Assembly (NCBI GenBank): GCA_941918925.1
Contig: OW799233.1
Coordinates: 30,820,421-30,884,420, forward strand
Source of the DNA: Phyto melanocephala
Lineage: Eukaryota; Arthropoda; Insecta; Diptera; Rhinophoridae
Length of the DNA stretch: 64,000 bases
Direction: 5' to 3'
Below the pieces are notes generated by a model. That model searched no databases and had not been told where the DNA came from. It saw nothing but the letters and a program-made list of their open reading frames with translations. Within the stretch, counting starts at the first letter, position 1, and every line of letters starts with the position of its first letter. The position numbers and the translations under genes were made by a program. Shown here piece after piece: positions 11,201-22,930 of this stretch.

Positions 11201-12684
11201 TATACCCGCCACCAAAAAAAATGGTGGGGGTATATTCATTTTGTCATTCCATTTGTAACACATCGAAATATCCATTTTAGACCCCATAAAGTATATATAT
11301 TCTGAATCAAGGTTCAATTTGATGACGATCTAGCTATGTCCGTCCGTCCATCTGTCCGTCTGTTGAAAGCACGATAGAGGTCGCACCGAAAAAGCTAGGG
11401 GGCTCAAATTTTGCCAGAATCTTTCTTATAGACAAGGTTTGTTTGGTATTGAAAATGGGCTAAATCGGTATATTAGGAAGAGAGTTATAGCTCGAAAAGC
11501 AAGAGTAGGTCAAAAAAACCGTGTCCTTCTAACATCGAAAAAAAAAAAAATTGTGTCCAAACGCATAAACGTAGAGTCATGAAACTTCGAATATATATTT
11601 CTCGAGCCAAAAGAATATTTCCCCCCCAAAAATTGCTTAAATCTATGCATTAGAAAAGGAGTTATAGGTCAAAATGTACGAAAATTTATACCGCTCAGTG
11701 TATATTTGAAATTTAAAACGTAATAAAACTGACAAAACAGTTCTGAAATTTTGCAAACATGGCTTTTTGGTCAAAGTCTTTGTTATAACGGAAAATAAAT
11801 GTGCCACGCCCACTTTTTTTTTAATTTTTATAAAAATATATTAGTCATATTCATTAGCATTTATTCATTGCAGATGGCAACATCTGTTGAAGGCGCCACT
11901 ACATTTTGCAAACACTGAGGATGATGTCTTTGCTAAACATCACGTAGAACACTAGATGAGTCTAGTAACATTTTTTTGCACAAACTACAAAGTAATTTTA
12001 TAGGGGCTTGTGAAAACGAAAATGACCGAAGTTTGTTGACAAAAATTAACTAGAGTAATGATTTGTGCCCAACTTTACATATAGTTGTACACACAGTCTA
12101 ATGAGGTTTAAGATTTAAAAATATTAAAAAAATGTGCATCAGTAGATTTAAAATAAGTATTTGAATATTTAAAATACATATTTTAACTACATTTTTTTAT
12201 CTATCTATTCTTTTGTAAAGGGTGGTTAAATTGTAAGGGCCACAGGGTGATTCAAAATAGACATGCTCAGCATTTTGCTAAAACGGGAAAGTTATTAGTA
12301 AGATATTGATTTTTAAAGTTCTATAACATTTTACTTTTAAAAGATTTTCAAACGAAATAAGTTTTGTATAATTTTAAAATTTGTTAGCCATTAGAACATG
12401 AAAATAAATTGTTTATAATGTTTAGAAATAATTTTTTTTTATCTTTAAGTCTAAATTTTCCTAAATTCCTTTTTTTAATACACCATAACTTCTAGAAAAC
12501 ATAAGATAACAAAAAGAAATTAGCACCATTTAGTAGATAAAACTCTCCTCTATACCCCTATACCCCATTGTATACCCGGGACGATCCGACCGTGATCAGC
12601 AGATCCATTTTTGTGACACAAGGTCAAATATTTTTTGCAAAATTTTAGTAAAAGAGCTAAACAAATTTTTTTGTAATGTGTTTT
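11201..12684 (+). mobile_element. family A HINE-like unit (second-unit type)
   Basis: It starts with the 5' hairpin TATACCCGCCACC/GGTGGGGGTATA (11201-11235), then the TATATATATTCTGAATC segment and a short GTCY run (about 11338-11362). Its interior matches 6809-8340 inverted, including the GGCGCCACTACATTTTGCAA block (about 11893-11912) and the AGGGTGGTTAAATTGTAAGG border near 12219. It has no 3' hairpin of its own; it runs into the next unit's TATACCC at 12685. Confidence 0.7.
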
Positions 12685-15402
12685 TATACCCGCCACCAAA
12701 AAAATGGTGGGGGTATATTCATTTTGTCATTCCGTTTGTAACACATCGAAATATCCATTTTAGACCCCATAAAGTATATATATTCTGAATCAGGGTTTGA
12801 TTTGATGACGATCTAGCTATGTCCGTCCGTCTGTCCGTCTGTTGAAAGCACGATAGTGGTCGCACTGAAAAAGCTAGGGGGCTCAAATTTTGCCAGAATC
12901 TTTCTTATAGACAAGGTTTGTTTGGTATTGAAAATGGGCTAAATTGGAATATTAGGAAGAGAGTTATAGCTCGAAAAGCAAGAGTAGGTCGAAAAAACCG
13001 TGTCCTTCGAACATCGAATAAAATGGAATTGTGTCCAAACCCCTTAACGTAGACTCATGAAACTTCGAATATATATTTCCTGGGAAAGGACAATATTTTT
13101 CCCCTAAATTAAATCTATGCATTAGGAGAGGAGTTATCGATCAAAATGTACGAAAATTTATACCGCACAGTGTATTTTTCGGTATATTTAAAAACAAAAA
13201 CGTCATAAAAGCAACAAAATTGGATGTACGACTCTGAAATTTTGCAAACTTTGCTTTTTGGTGACACGCTTTTTTGTAACGGCAAATCAATGTGCCACGC
13301 CCACTTTTACGCCCACCTCCCATATAACGTTTTAACTAAAATTCATATAATTGCTCTATTAATAAAGATTTTGGAATAATAAAGGCCTATTTTGAAACAC
13401 TTTAGTTGTACTCATTCGCAAAAATTACTTTGACACGCCTACTATAACGCCCACTTTTCACGTTATATACCGTTAATGAAATTTAAAAGCTCATAAAACC
13501 GCCAAAATTAGAGGTATGATGATAAATTTTGCTACGTCTATCCCCCTAGGCAATTTCATTACTGTGCCAAAATTTTAAGGTGCCACGCCCGCTTTTACGC
13601 CCACCTCCCATATAACGTTTTACCTAAAATTCATATAATTTCTTTATTAAATAACAAAGATTTTGGAATAATAAAGGGATAAATTGAAACACCTAAGTTG
13701 TACTCATTCGCAAAAACAACTTTGACACGCCTTCTATAACGCCCACTTTCACTTTTGAATTGTGTCCAGACGCATAAACGTAGTCATGAAACTTCGAATA
13801 TATATTTATCGAGTCGAAAGAATATTTTTCCCTGAAAATCGCTTAAATCTATGAATTAGGAAAAGAGTTAGAGATAAAAATGTACGAAAAGTTATACCGC
13901 ACAGTGTATATTTCAAATTTAAAACGTAATAAAACTGACAAAACTAAATGTACTATTCTGAAATTTTGCAAACATGGCTTTTTGGTAAAAGTCTTCGTTA
14001 TAACGGAAAATAGATGTGCCACACACACTTTTTTCCTTAAATTTTTATATTTAAAAATATATTAGTCATATATATTAGCATTTATTCATCTTACACTGCG
14101 CCATTTATTGTACTGTAGCTAAATATAAGATAAAGATGATAAGATAGATGACTCTACTAGCAACTACTAGATGGCATGCTAACAACTATGCTTATGTTCT
14201 TTCTAAGTTATGCTCTATTAAAAATGGGAATATAGGAAAATTTAGACCTAAAGATAAAAAAAAATTATCTCTAAACATTATAAACAATTTATTTTCATGT
14301 ACTAATGGCTAAAAAATTTTAAAATTATACAAAACTTATTTCGTTTGAAAATCTTTTAAAAGCAAAATGTTATAGAAGTTTAAAAAACAAAATCTTACTA
14401 ATAAATTTCCCGTTTTAGCAAAATGCTGAGAATGTATATTTTAAATCACCCTGTGGCCCTTAAAATTTAACCTTAAATTCACCTTCTTCCTCTTAAATTC
14501 ATGTAAATTCTCTATGAATAAAGATTTTGGAATACTAAAGGACTATATTGAAATATCTAAGTTATGTTTATTAGCAGAAACTTTATTGACACGCGGCCAC
14601 TTTCATTGAAAGACTAAATTTACGAAAACATTTTACTTGCATACCGAAGTTATAATGGGTGGTTTTATTTTAAGGGACTATGTTGCTTTTGAATAAAATT
14701 ATTATGAAATTATTATCATTTATTTTTATAATGATAATATTTGTATGCTTCAATTATGTATGGAACAAAATATCGGACAAATGGCCCCCAACCTAGGCGG
14801 CACACCACGATCCGATAGTCCAAATTTTCAATTACACTGTTGATGCTCGATTGTTTGGCACGATGATGAGTCGAGGTTGCTTGCTCTTTTGCCACGTTAT
14901 CGTGAAAAACGGCAATGTTTAGCATTCAACGAACTAAGATGGCATTCACAGATGTTTTCACATTTCATACAGACCTGCTTTGCAGACATTTAAATATTTT
15001 TTACAATTCTCACGATTGTGGACGAATTCGAACGATTATGTTGACCAAAAGAATCACGAAGTGCACAAAATGCATTTTGATTTGAACGCCCATTTTTATA
15101 AAAATCTTTAATATTTAAAAGCGTTGCTCGATTGCGTATCATTCCACGGTTCAAATTGAGTTAGTCTGAGATTGAGAAATGTCAAATGAAATACAAGAAA
15201 AAGTTGAAGTTTAGATGTGGTTCACCTTAAACATGGGCCCTTCAAATTTAACCACCCTCTACAAAGAAAGTGATACATATTTTATTATAAAGAGATTATT
15301 CTATAGCGATTAACAAAATAATAAAGATTGTGCTTTAAATGTACACAAAATTGGTGGTGGGTATAAAAGATTCGGCACAGCCGAATATAGTGCTCTTACT
15401 TG
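12685..15402 (+). mobile_element. full-length family A HINE-like element
   Basis: 5' hairpin TATACCCGCCACC..GGTGGGGGTATA at 12685. 3' end: GGTGGTGGGTATAAAAG, then ATTCGGC-aca-GCCGAAT, then ATAGTGCTCTTACTTG ending at 15402, followed by TTTT. TTATACCCRCCACCAA therefore occurs inverted near both ends (a sub-terminal inverted repeat). The middle carries repeated 'GTGCCACGCCC.CTTTTACGCCCACCTCCCATATAACG' units (13290-13760). A mariner-derived block lies at 14657-15257. It encodes no transposase. Confidence 0.75.
14657..15257 (-). mobile_element. mariner-derived passenger block inside HINE
   Basis: On the minus strand the ends are GGGTGGTTAAATTTGAAGGG (from 15257) and its inverse near 14657. In order the block decodes to: an N-terminal HTH relic (complement of 15000-15160, including the codons for ALR.FFGQHNRSNSSTI), a piece resembling the linker 'IAV..DNVAKEQATSTHHRA' (about 14915-14850), and then directly the C-terminus ending at the inverse of TTCAATTATGTATGGAACAA. 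The catalytic domain is missing. It is antisense to the host element. Confidence 0.65.
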
Positions 15403-16451
15403 TTTTAATTATTTTAGTTTTTATACCCGCCACCAAAAAAAATGGTATATATATTCTTAATCGGGGTTTTATTTGATGACGATCTAGCTATGTCCGTCCA
15501 TCTGTCCGTCTGTTAAAAGCACGATAGAGGTCCCATCAAAAAAACTAGTGGGCTCAAATTTTGCCAGAATATGTCTTATACACAAGGTTTGTTTGGAATA
15601 GAAAATTGGCTAAATCGGAATATAAGGAAGAAAGTTATAGCTCGTAGTGCAAGAGTAGGTCGAAAGAACCGTGTCCTTCCAACATCGAATAAAATGGAGT
15701 TGTGTTCACCAGCATCAACGTAGAGTCATGAAACTCCAAATATAAACTACCTGAGCAAAAACAATATATCTACCCAAAAATTGCCTAAATGCATGCATTA
15801 GGAAGGGAGTTAGAGATCAAAATGTACGAAAATTTATACCGCGCAGTGTATTTTCCAATATGTTAAAAATTTTAAACCTAATAAGAGTGACAAATTTAGA
15901 TCTACGATTCTGAAATTTTGCAGGAATTGCTTTTTGGTCAAAGGCTTTCTTCTGACGGAAAATAAATGTGACACGCCAACCTCCCATACAACGTTTTCTC
16001 TTAAATTTTTATAATTTCTCTATAAATCGAATAATAAAGGACTTTATTGAAATATCTAAGTTGTATTTATTAGCATAAATAACTTCGACACACCTACTAT
16101 AACGCCCACTTTTCACATTATCTACTGTTAATGAAATTTAAATTTATAAAACCGACAAAATTAGAGGTATGATGATAAAAATTGCTACGGAAATCCTTCT
16201 AGTCAATGTTATTGCTATGCCAGAAAATTTAGGTGACACGCCCACTCTTACGCCCACATCCTATATAATGCTTTATCTCAAATTCATATAACTTCTCAGT
16301 GAATAAATATTTTGGAAGAATTACGGACTATATTGAAATATCTAAGTTGTATTTATTAGCAGAAATTTTATTGACACGCTTACTTTAACGCCCATTTTCA
16401 TTGAAACACTTAATTTAAGAAAACATTTTACCAGCATATCGAAGTTATAAA

Positions 16452-16926
16452 GGGTGGTTAAATTTTAAGGGCCGATGTTGAATTTGAATAAAACACAAAT
16501 TATTTAGGAAATTATTATCATTTCTTTTTTAATGATAATATTTCTATGGTTCAATTATGTATGGAACAAAATATCGGCCAAATGGCCCCCGCGACCTCAA
16601 CGGCACACCTCGATCCGATAGTCCAAATTTTCAATAACATTGCTGATGCTCAATTGTTTGGCACGATGATGAGTCGAAGTTAACTGTTTTTTTTGCCACA
16701 CTATCGCGATAAACAGCAATGCTTCCCATTTAACGAATTTAGAATTTCATAGATGTTCTAACATTTTATACAGACCTGGGGCCGAATTACGGCATTAGAT
16801 ATCGATCGAAATTTTACTCGAACGATCGAGTACGCTGTGCTTTAGGTATAGAGATTCTAATAAGAGTTTTCAAATTTCGATCACGTTCGAGTGCCGTAGT
16901 TCGGCCTCTGTTTTAGATTTTAAATT
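16452..16926 (-). mobile_element. mariner-derived passenger block, degenerate
   Basis: Left border GGGTGGTTAAATTTTAAGGG; the right border is eroded near 16926. On the minus strand only the linker-like piece and the C-terminal codons (HLADILFHT then stop, about 16590-16550) remain. 16778-16906 is the nested small inverted-repeat element in the same relative place as at 5467 and 40695. Confidence 0.6.
16778..16906. repeat. MITE-like element, GGCCGAATTACGGC ends (copy 2)
   Basis: Left GGCCGAATTACGGCATTAGA, right end inverse of GGCCGAACTACGGCACTCGA, with internal CTCGAACGATCGAG. It is inverted relative to the 5467 copy, as is its host element. Confidence 0.6.
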
Positions 16927-17389
16927 TAACAACAAAGAAAGTGATACATATTTTATTATAAAGAGATTATTCCATAGCGATTAACAAAATAATAAATATT
17001 GTGCTTTAAATGTACACAAAATTGGTGGTGGGTATAAAAGATTCGGCACAGCCGAATATGGTGCTCTTACTTGTTAATACTTATAATTGAAATATTTAAA
17101 TGAAAATCCGAATACATTGCTCTGAAATGAAGCTTTATTAAAATAATAAAAAAATTATTACAATAAAATCAACGTAGTCTTTTTAGTCATAACCCAATGT
17201 CACACAAAAATACGCTTCTCTTTGAAATCTGAATGCATGAGTTGACAACAACTGACTTAAGAGATGACTTTTTCCTAATCAGAGTTTAAAACAAAAAAAA
17301 AAAACAAACATAAATTACAGTTACCTATTGTATTGGGAAGCTCATTAAACGATCAGAAGGAATGTTGCCAAAAACTATTTTTTTAATTT

Positions 17390-17680
17390 TTTCCAGCTAG
17401 ATTTGTGATTTACCACAGTGTGCGCTGGGGAATTTTCAATTATTTTTCGGACAACTTTACAAGAAGTTATACAGTAAAAGCTTATTGCCTATATTTTTTT
17501 CAAAAAAACAATATCGTTGGAACTATAACCTAATCTAACGTATAATTTATTCATTAAATATATGAAAACCAATATGCTTTTTTTATATTTACAGCATTGA
17601 ATTCATATAATAATCTTTATTTTAAAGGACATAACTTCTTAAAAATCAACAAGCAAAAATAAAAAGACTTTCCTGGAAAA
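17390..17680 (-). repeat. dispersed repeat family D, copy 2
   Basis: It contains AGATTTGTGATTTACCACAG (inverse of the 10.1-kb block), TTTACAAGAAGTTATA, CTATATTTTTTTCAAA and AAATATATGAAAACCAATAT. The last three match the region 27830-27950 read in reverse. No coding content was recognised. Confidence 0.5.
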
Positions 17681-17907
17681 CTATAAAAATAGAGATAAGC
17701 AGTTTTTGCTTCTTACGACAGAATTATTACATACAGAGTTCTATGATCCATATGTGTTTGATGCAAGATCTTTACATAATTTAGCTCGACGCATTAGAAA
17801 ATCTAACATCGCAGGTAGTATTGTACAACTACTACCACGTACAACATCTACGACAGCTTGTAAATTTAGCATTGTATTTTAATATGTGTGATAAAAATAT
17901 AAGATAA

Positions 17908-18300
17908 CAAATAAGAGAAGTATATTCGGCTGCGCCGAATTTTCGATACCCACTACCAATGTTGTGTACTTTTTTAGCACAAAATGTTTTATTTTGTTAT
18001 TAACAATAATCGCTATGGAATAATCTGTTTATACTAAAAAATATGTATCACTTCTTTGTATAACTTTGATTTGCTAGTAAAATGTTTTCGTAAATTTAGA
18101 CTTTATTGAAAATGGGCGTTAAAGAGGGCGTGTTAATATAGTTTAATTGAATAGAAAGGTAGATCGATCTTATCAGCATTTAAATTTCATTAACATTAGA
18201 TAATGTGATAAGTGGGCGTTAGAGTAGGCGTGTCAATGTAGTTTTTACTAATAAACTCAACTTAGATATTTCAATTTAGTCGTTTATTCTTCCACAAAAG
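17908..18300 (-). mobile_element. truncated family A HINE-like element (3' part)
   Basis: CAAATAAGAGAAGTATATTC, the ATTCGGC-tgc-GCCGAAT hairpin and GATACCCACTACCAA form the 3' end on the minus strand. The interior repeats (GTGGGCGTTAGAGTAGGCGT) follow and break off near 18300. The host gene begins less than 300 bp downstream. Confidence 0.65.
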
Positions 18301-18573
18301 TTATATGCACCGCGGCTCCATACAAAACAATGAAAAACACATGCATTTTGTTTTTTTGTTCTTATGTTAAACATTGTTTTTCTTTAGTTTTATTTTTCTT
18401 TATTAATTAAAAAAAAAAGTTGACACCACTCGTCAATATTACCTTGTTAATCTACCTTTATATTTACATACATAAAACTGTCAATAATTCTACAAAAATT
18501 TGTGTTTATATTTTTTTAATATATTTTAGTATATATTTATAAATAAACTCTTTAAACAACACACATTAAAATT
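18301..18573. promoter_or_regulatory. 5' flank / probable leader of the 18574 gene
   Basis: AT-rich, with no clear TATA/Inr pair. A possible leader-intron acceptor (AATATATTTTAG, ending about 18530) precedes the ATG; this is inference only. Confidence 0.25.
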
Positions 18574-19319
18574 ATGACATCGCTGGAAGAAAGCCGACCA
18601 TCAATAAGTGACCGGCAGCGCAGGCGTTCATCATACCTGGAAAAAAGTCGAAAATCATTAGAGGAACAAGCTGCACAACAAAAACTCAAAGAAAACGAAG
18701 AAAAACGCCAACATTTGAAAACGGTCTTGAATAATATCAATCAAAAAGAATTGGAACATCAAGACGAAAGAGATGTTAGCCTAGAGCCGAGCTTCAGTAA
18801 ATTTCAATTGCCCTAGTATGTGTTAAAAATCTTAAAATAGTTTCCTAAATATAATATATTTCCTAACCCTCAATTTCATTTCATTTATCTACTAATGCTT
18901 TAAATCTTACATCATTAGTACTATTAAATGCCGCAATCGTTATAATGCCACCAAAAAGCTATATGAGCAACGTTTTCAATATGAAATTGAACATTTAATT
19001 GCCCAGCAGCCTACTGGCTATGAGGCAGCACGTTTAAATAGGTTTGTATTTAATTCAACCCAAAATTTTATTATAATTTGATTTTTATGTACATATGTAA
19101 ATGTATTTCTGTATACATATTTTTATCTTCAATATTGACGACGACGACAACGACTACAATAATGGTGACGGCAATGACAACAGACATTTATGCATCACCA
19201 CCATTTGGCCGCCTCTTCATAGTGTCAGTGAAATTGTTCATACGCAACGTTATTTTTTCAGTTTAACGCGTAAGGGCCGTCAACGTTTAAATTGGATTAT
19301 GAGCACTAAAATTATATGA
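18574..19319 (+). CDS. three-exon gene for a 140-aa charged, probably coiled-coil protein
   Basis: I do not recognise the protein. Exons: 18574-18815, 18919-19041 and 19262-19319, all with GT..AG introns (103 and 220 bp) in phase 2. They join into one 423-nt frame ending in TGA at 19317. The ATG follows ACATTAAAATT, and the next upstream in-frame codons give no alternative start. Residues 1-80 are rich in K/R/E/Q: SISDRQRRRSSYLEKSRKSL, then a probable helix EEQAAQQKLKENEEKRQHLK and KELEHQDERD. Exon 2 (YTIKCRNRYNATKKLYEQRF..IEHLIAQQPTGYEAARLN) and exon 3 (LTRKGRQRLNWIMSTKII) are basic and helical in character. There is no signal peptide or membrane segment. Codon use is less AT-biased than the surroundings and the splice phases agree, which argues for a real host gene rather than chance. 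A mobile-element origin is unlikely because no repeats border it. Confidence 0.7.
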
Positions 19320-19513
19320 AATGGTGACGCAGTGCACGGGAAAAATATGACAATATTTTGCAATACATAAACATACAAACATATACAAATACACAAACAG
19401 TAAGACATTTTTTCACATGAATTATACATGTATGAGTGAGTGTAGATTTTAAACAATATTTTTACCTGAATACAGATTAAATTAAATGCAAATATTAAAG
19501 GTGTTGAGATGGA

Positions 19514-19519
19514 AATAAA
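19514..19519 (+). terminator. AATAAA polyadenylation signal candidate for the 18574 gene
   Basis: AATAAA about 195 bp after the stop codon, in GGAAATAAATG; a HINE-like element starts 79 bp further on. Confidence 0.4.
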
Positions 19520-19597
19520 TGAATTTTGAAATATAATTGGGTATTGGGATGATAAAACGTAAATTAATTTCTTATTACTTACTAGCGAAACTTAAAA

Positions 19598-21573
19598 CAA
19601 GTAAGAGCACTATATTCGGCTGTGTCGAATCTTTTATACCCACCACCAATTTTGTGTACATTTAAAGCACAATATTTATTATTTTGTTAATCGCTATAGA
19701 ATAATCTCTTTATTATAAAATATGTATCACTTTCTTTGTAGAGGGTGGTTAAATTTTAAGAGCCCATGTTGAAGGTGAACTACATCTAGTCTTTAAATTT
19801 GTTTTCTGCATTTCATTTGACATTTCTCAATCTCAAACTTACTCAATTTGATCGGTGGAAAGATACGCAAATGAGCAACGCTTTAAAGTTATTCAGGATT
19901 TTATAAAAATTGACTTTCAAATCAAAATGCATTTTGTGCACTTCGTGTTCTTTTGGTCAAGATAATCGTTCGAATTCGTCCACAATCGTGAGAATTGTAA
20001 AAAATATTTAAATGTCTGCAAAGCAGGTCTGTATGAAATGTGAAAACATCTGTGAATGCCATCTTAGTTCGTTGAATGGGAAACATTGCTGTTTTTCACG
20101 ATAACGTGGCAAAAGAGCAAGCAACCTCGACTCATCATCGTGCCCAACAATCGAGCATCAACAGTGTCATTGAAAATTTGGACTATCGGATCGTGGTGTG
20201 CCGCCTAGGTTGGGGGGCCATTTGGCCGATATTTTGTTCCATACATAATTGAAGCATACAAATATTATCATTATAAAAATAAATGATAATAATTTCATAA
20301 TAATTTTATTCAAAATCAACATAGTCCCTTAAAATTAAACCACCCATTATAACTTCGGTATGCTGGTAAAATGTTTTCGTAAATTTAGTCTTTCAATGAA
20401 AGTGGCCGTTAAAATACGCGTGTCAATAAAGTTTCTGCTAATAAACATAACTTAGATATTTCAATATAGTCCTTAAGTGTTCCAAAATCTTTATTCATAG
20501 AGAAATTACATGAATTTAAGAGGTTAATTTAAAGGGCCACAGGGTGATTCAAAATATACATTCTCAGCATTTTTCTAAAACGGGAAATTTATTGGTAAGA
20601 TTTTGATTTTTAAACTTCTATAACATTTTGCTTTTAAAAGATTTTCAAACGTAATAAGTTTTGTATAATTTTAAAATTTGTTAGCCATTAGTACATGAAA
20701 ATAAATTGTTTATAATGTCTAGAGATAATTTTTTTTTGACTTAGGTCAAAATTTTCCGAAATTTCCATTTTTAATAGAGCATAACTTCAGGAGAACATAA
20801 ACATATGTAAGTCGTTAGCATGCCATCTAGTAGTTGCTAGTAGAGTCATCTATCTTATCATCTTTATCTTTTATTTAGCTACAGTACAATAAATGGCGCA
20901 GTGCATGATGAATAAATGCTAATATATATAACTAACCTATTTTTATAAAAATTTTAAAGAAAAGTTGGCGTGGCACATTTATTTTCCGTTATAACGAAGA
21001 CTTTGACTAAAAAGCCATGTTTGCTAAATTTCAGAATCGTACATATAGTTTTGTCAGTTTTATTACGTTTTAAATTTCAAATATACACTGTGGGGTATAA
21101 GTTTTCGTACATATTGATCTATAACTCTTTTTCTAATGCATAGATTTAAGCAATTTTTGGGGAGAAATATTCTTTTGAGAAATATATATTCGAAGTTTCA
21201 TGACTCTACGTTTATCCGTTTGGACACAATTCCATTTTATTCGATGTTAGCAGGACACGGTTTTTTCGACCTATTCTTGCTTTACGAGCTATAACTCTCT
21301 TTTTAATACTCCGATTTAGCCCATTTTCAATACCAAACAAACCTTGTCTATAAGAAAGATTCTGGCAAAATTTGAGCCCTCTAGCTTTTTCGGTGCGACC
21401 TCTATCGTGCTTTCAACAGACGAACAGACGGACGAACATAGCTAGATCGTCATCAAATCAAACCCCAATTCAGAATATATATACTTTATGGGGTCTTAAA
21501 TGGATATTTCGATGTGTTACAAACGGAATGACAAAATGAATATACCCCCACCATTTTTTTGGTGGCTGGTATA
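19598..21573 (-). mobile_element. family A HINE-like element
   Basis: 3' end at left: CAAGTAAGAGCAC, hairpin ATTCGGC-tgt-GtCGAAT (one mismatch), TTTTATACCCACCACCAA. 5' end at right: CCACCATTTTTTTGGTGGCTGGTATA (21549-21573). GTCY run at 21417-21434 and the TATATATACTTTATGGGGTC segment precede it. It carries the best-preserved inverted borders of the mariner-derived block (19743-20345) and, from about 20524, the second passenger type (AAAGGGCCACAGGGTGATTC). Confidence 0.75.
19743..20345 (+). mobile_element. mariner-derived passenger block inside HINE
   Basis: Inverted ends GGGTGGTTAAATTTTAAG / CTTAAAATTAAACCACCC. Plus-strand order: HTH codons from about 19860 (RYANEQRFKVIQ, then a frameshift), linker-like codons near 20085-20160, and C-terminal codons ending near 20250 (HLADILFHT, stop). 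About 600 bp against an expected ~1.3 kb for an intact mariner; the catalytic DD41D part is gone. Confidence 0.7.
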
Positions 21574-21996
21574 AAAATTAATTCGAAAAAAAAACATATT
21601 GGAAAGCCTTAAGGATTACAAATAATCATTAAATAATGAGACAACAGAATGATTACAAGCTCTGATGTTTTTAATCATAATTTGATTTAAACTGTTATTC
21701 TTCTTTCTGAGTATATAAATCTTTATTATTTTAAAATTTAATTTTATTTTAATTTTTATTTAATTTAATTTACACAAACAAATTTAAAAATTTTAGAAAC
21801 AAAAAAATTATTTAAAAAATATTCGTATAAAAATTTTTATTAAAAAGGTAAGTACAGTCATTTTATGTTATTTGAAGCAAAGTACAATAATTTGCCGTAG
21901 AAAATAGCAAAGATTGTGGATTTCAATAGTAGTCATATATGATAATTGCACGAAGCTTTCATTAAAAATAATAATAATGTTAAGTGAAAATTATTA
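21574..21996. other. AT-rich intergenic stretch, nothing recognised
   Basis: No supported feature. Confidence 0.45.
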
Positions 21997-21998
21997 TA

Positions 21999-22930
21999 AC
22001 GGTTGTCCCAACTAGAACGCAATTTTTAAATTTTAAATAAAACACAGATATTAAAAAAAAATCGTGAAACTTTATTATATCGTAAAGTAGACAGAATGAG
22101 GTTATGTATGGAACAATATATCGTGCAGATGGCCGCCGCGGCTTTGCTGGCACACACGCAATCTTTTAATGAAATCTTCAATGAACTTTTTGCATAAATG
22201 CTGCGGTATTTCATTAATGCAGCGTCCAATTTCCTCTTTTAAGGCTTGATTCGTCGTCGGCTTATTCGCGTAAACCATCGACTTCAAAAAACCCCAAAGA
22301 AGAAAATCTAAAGGTATTAAATCACACGATCTAGGCGGCCAATTCTGGTATCCAAAACGCGAAATAACATGACCGGGAAATGACTGATTTAGCAATTGAA
22401 TTGTTTCTCTGACTGTATGACATGTGGCGCCATCTTGTTGAAATCACATGCCCTCCACATTCATTTCTTCAATTCTAGGCAAGAAAAAACTGGTTACCAT
22501 TTCACGATACCGAACACCATTGACTGTTTGCGCTTGACCTGCCTCATTTTCATAAAAAAAAACAGGTCCAATGATTCCTCCAGCCCAAAAACCACACCAC
22601 ACAGTGACACGTTGAGGATGCATTTGCTTCTCGTGAATCACTCGAGGATTTTACTCACCCCAAATGCGACAATTCTGCCTATTGACGAAGCCATCAAGAT
22701 GGAAATGGGCCTCGTCACTGAAGATGATTTTATCGGCAAAATCAGCATTTTCATGTTTCATTTTGGTAAAACAATTTCACAATGAGAATGCGTTGTTCAT
22801 TCGTGTAGGGCTCCATTTTTACTAACCTTGTACCCTCTACTAGCAAACAATAACAGTTGTTCAAATGTCAAACAATGACACTTCGAATGGCGCCAAATTT
22901 AAAAACAGCGTTCTAGTTGGGACACCCATT
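21999..22930 (-). mobile_element. DD41D mariner-like element, internally deleted
   Basis: Inverted ends GTCCCAACTAGAACGC (22005-22020) and GCGTTCTAGTTGGGAC (ends 22922). A TA precedes the left end; the right-hand TA is not preserved. About 930 bp long, shorter than the ~1.3 kb usual for mariners, because the N-terminal half of the transposase is missing (see the enclosed pseudogene). Confidence 0.75.
22102..22816 (-). pseudogene. DD41D (rosa-like) mariner transposase, broken
   Basis: A minus-strand cut-and-paste transposase of the IS630-Tc1-mariner superfamily. The ATG at 22816 begins MEPYTNEQRILIVKLFYQNE, the start of the HTH domain. It then jumps to the catalytic region, losing most of the HTH and linker. 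The first catalytic Asp is in FSDEAHF, the second in QQDGATCH, the third in PLDFLLWG, with 41 residues between the second and third: DD41D spacing, as in the rosa group. The C-terminus ends SRGGHLHDILFHT. In-frame stops: TGA just after the N-terminal stub, TAA after RIWGE, and TGA in place of the Trp codon before FQQDGA (22446-22448 region). Inactive. Confidence 0.8.

Larger units (their letters stand above)
15422..17073 (+). mobile_element. family A HINE-like element
   Basis: It starts 19 bp after the previous element ends. 5' hairpin TATACCCGCCACC..ATGGTATATATATTCTTAATC (the GGGGG half is lost). GTCY run at 15493-15511. The 3' end has GGTGGTGGGTATAAAAG, the ATTCGGC-aca-GCCGAAT hairpin, and GTGCTCTTACTTG ending at 17073. 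It contains a mariner-derived block (16452-16926) interrupted by the GGCCGAATTACGG element. Confidence 0.72.
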
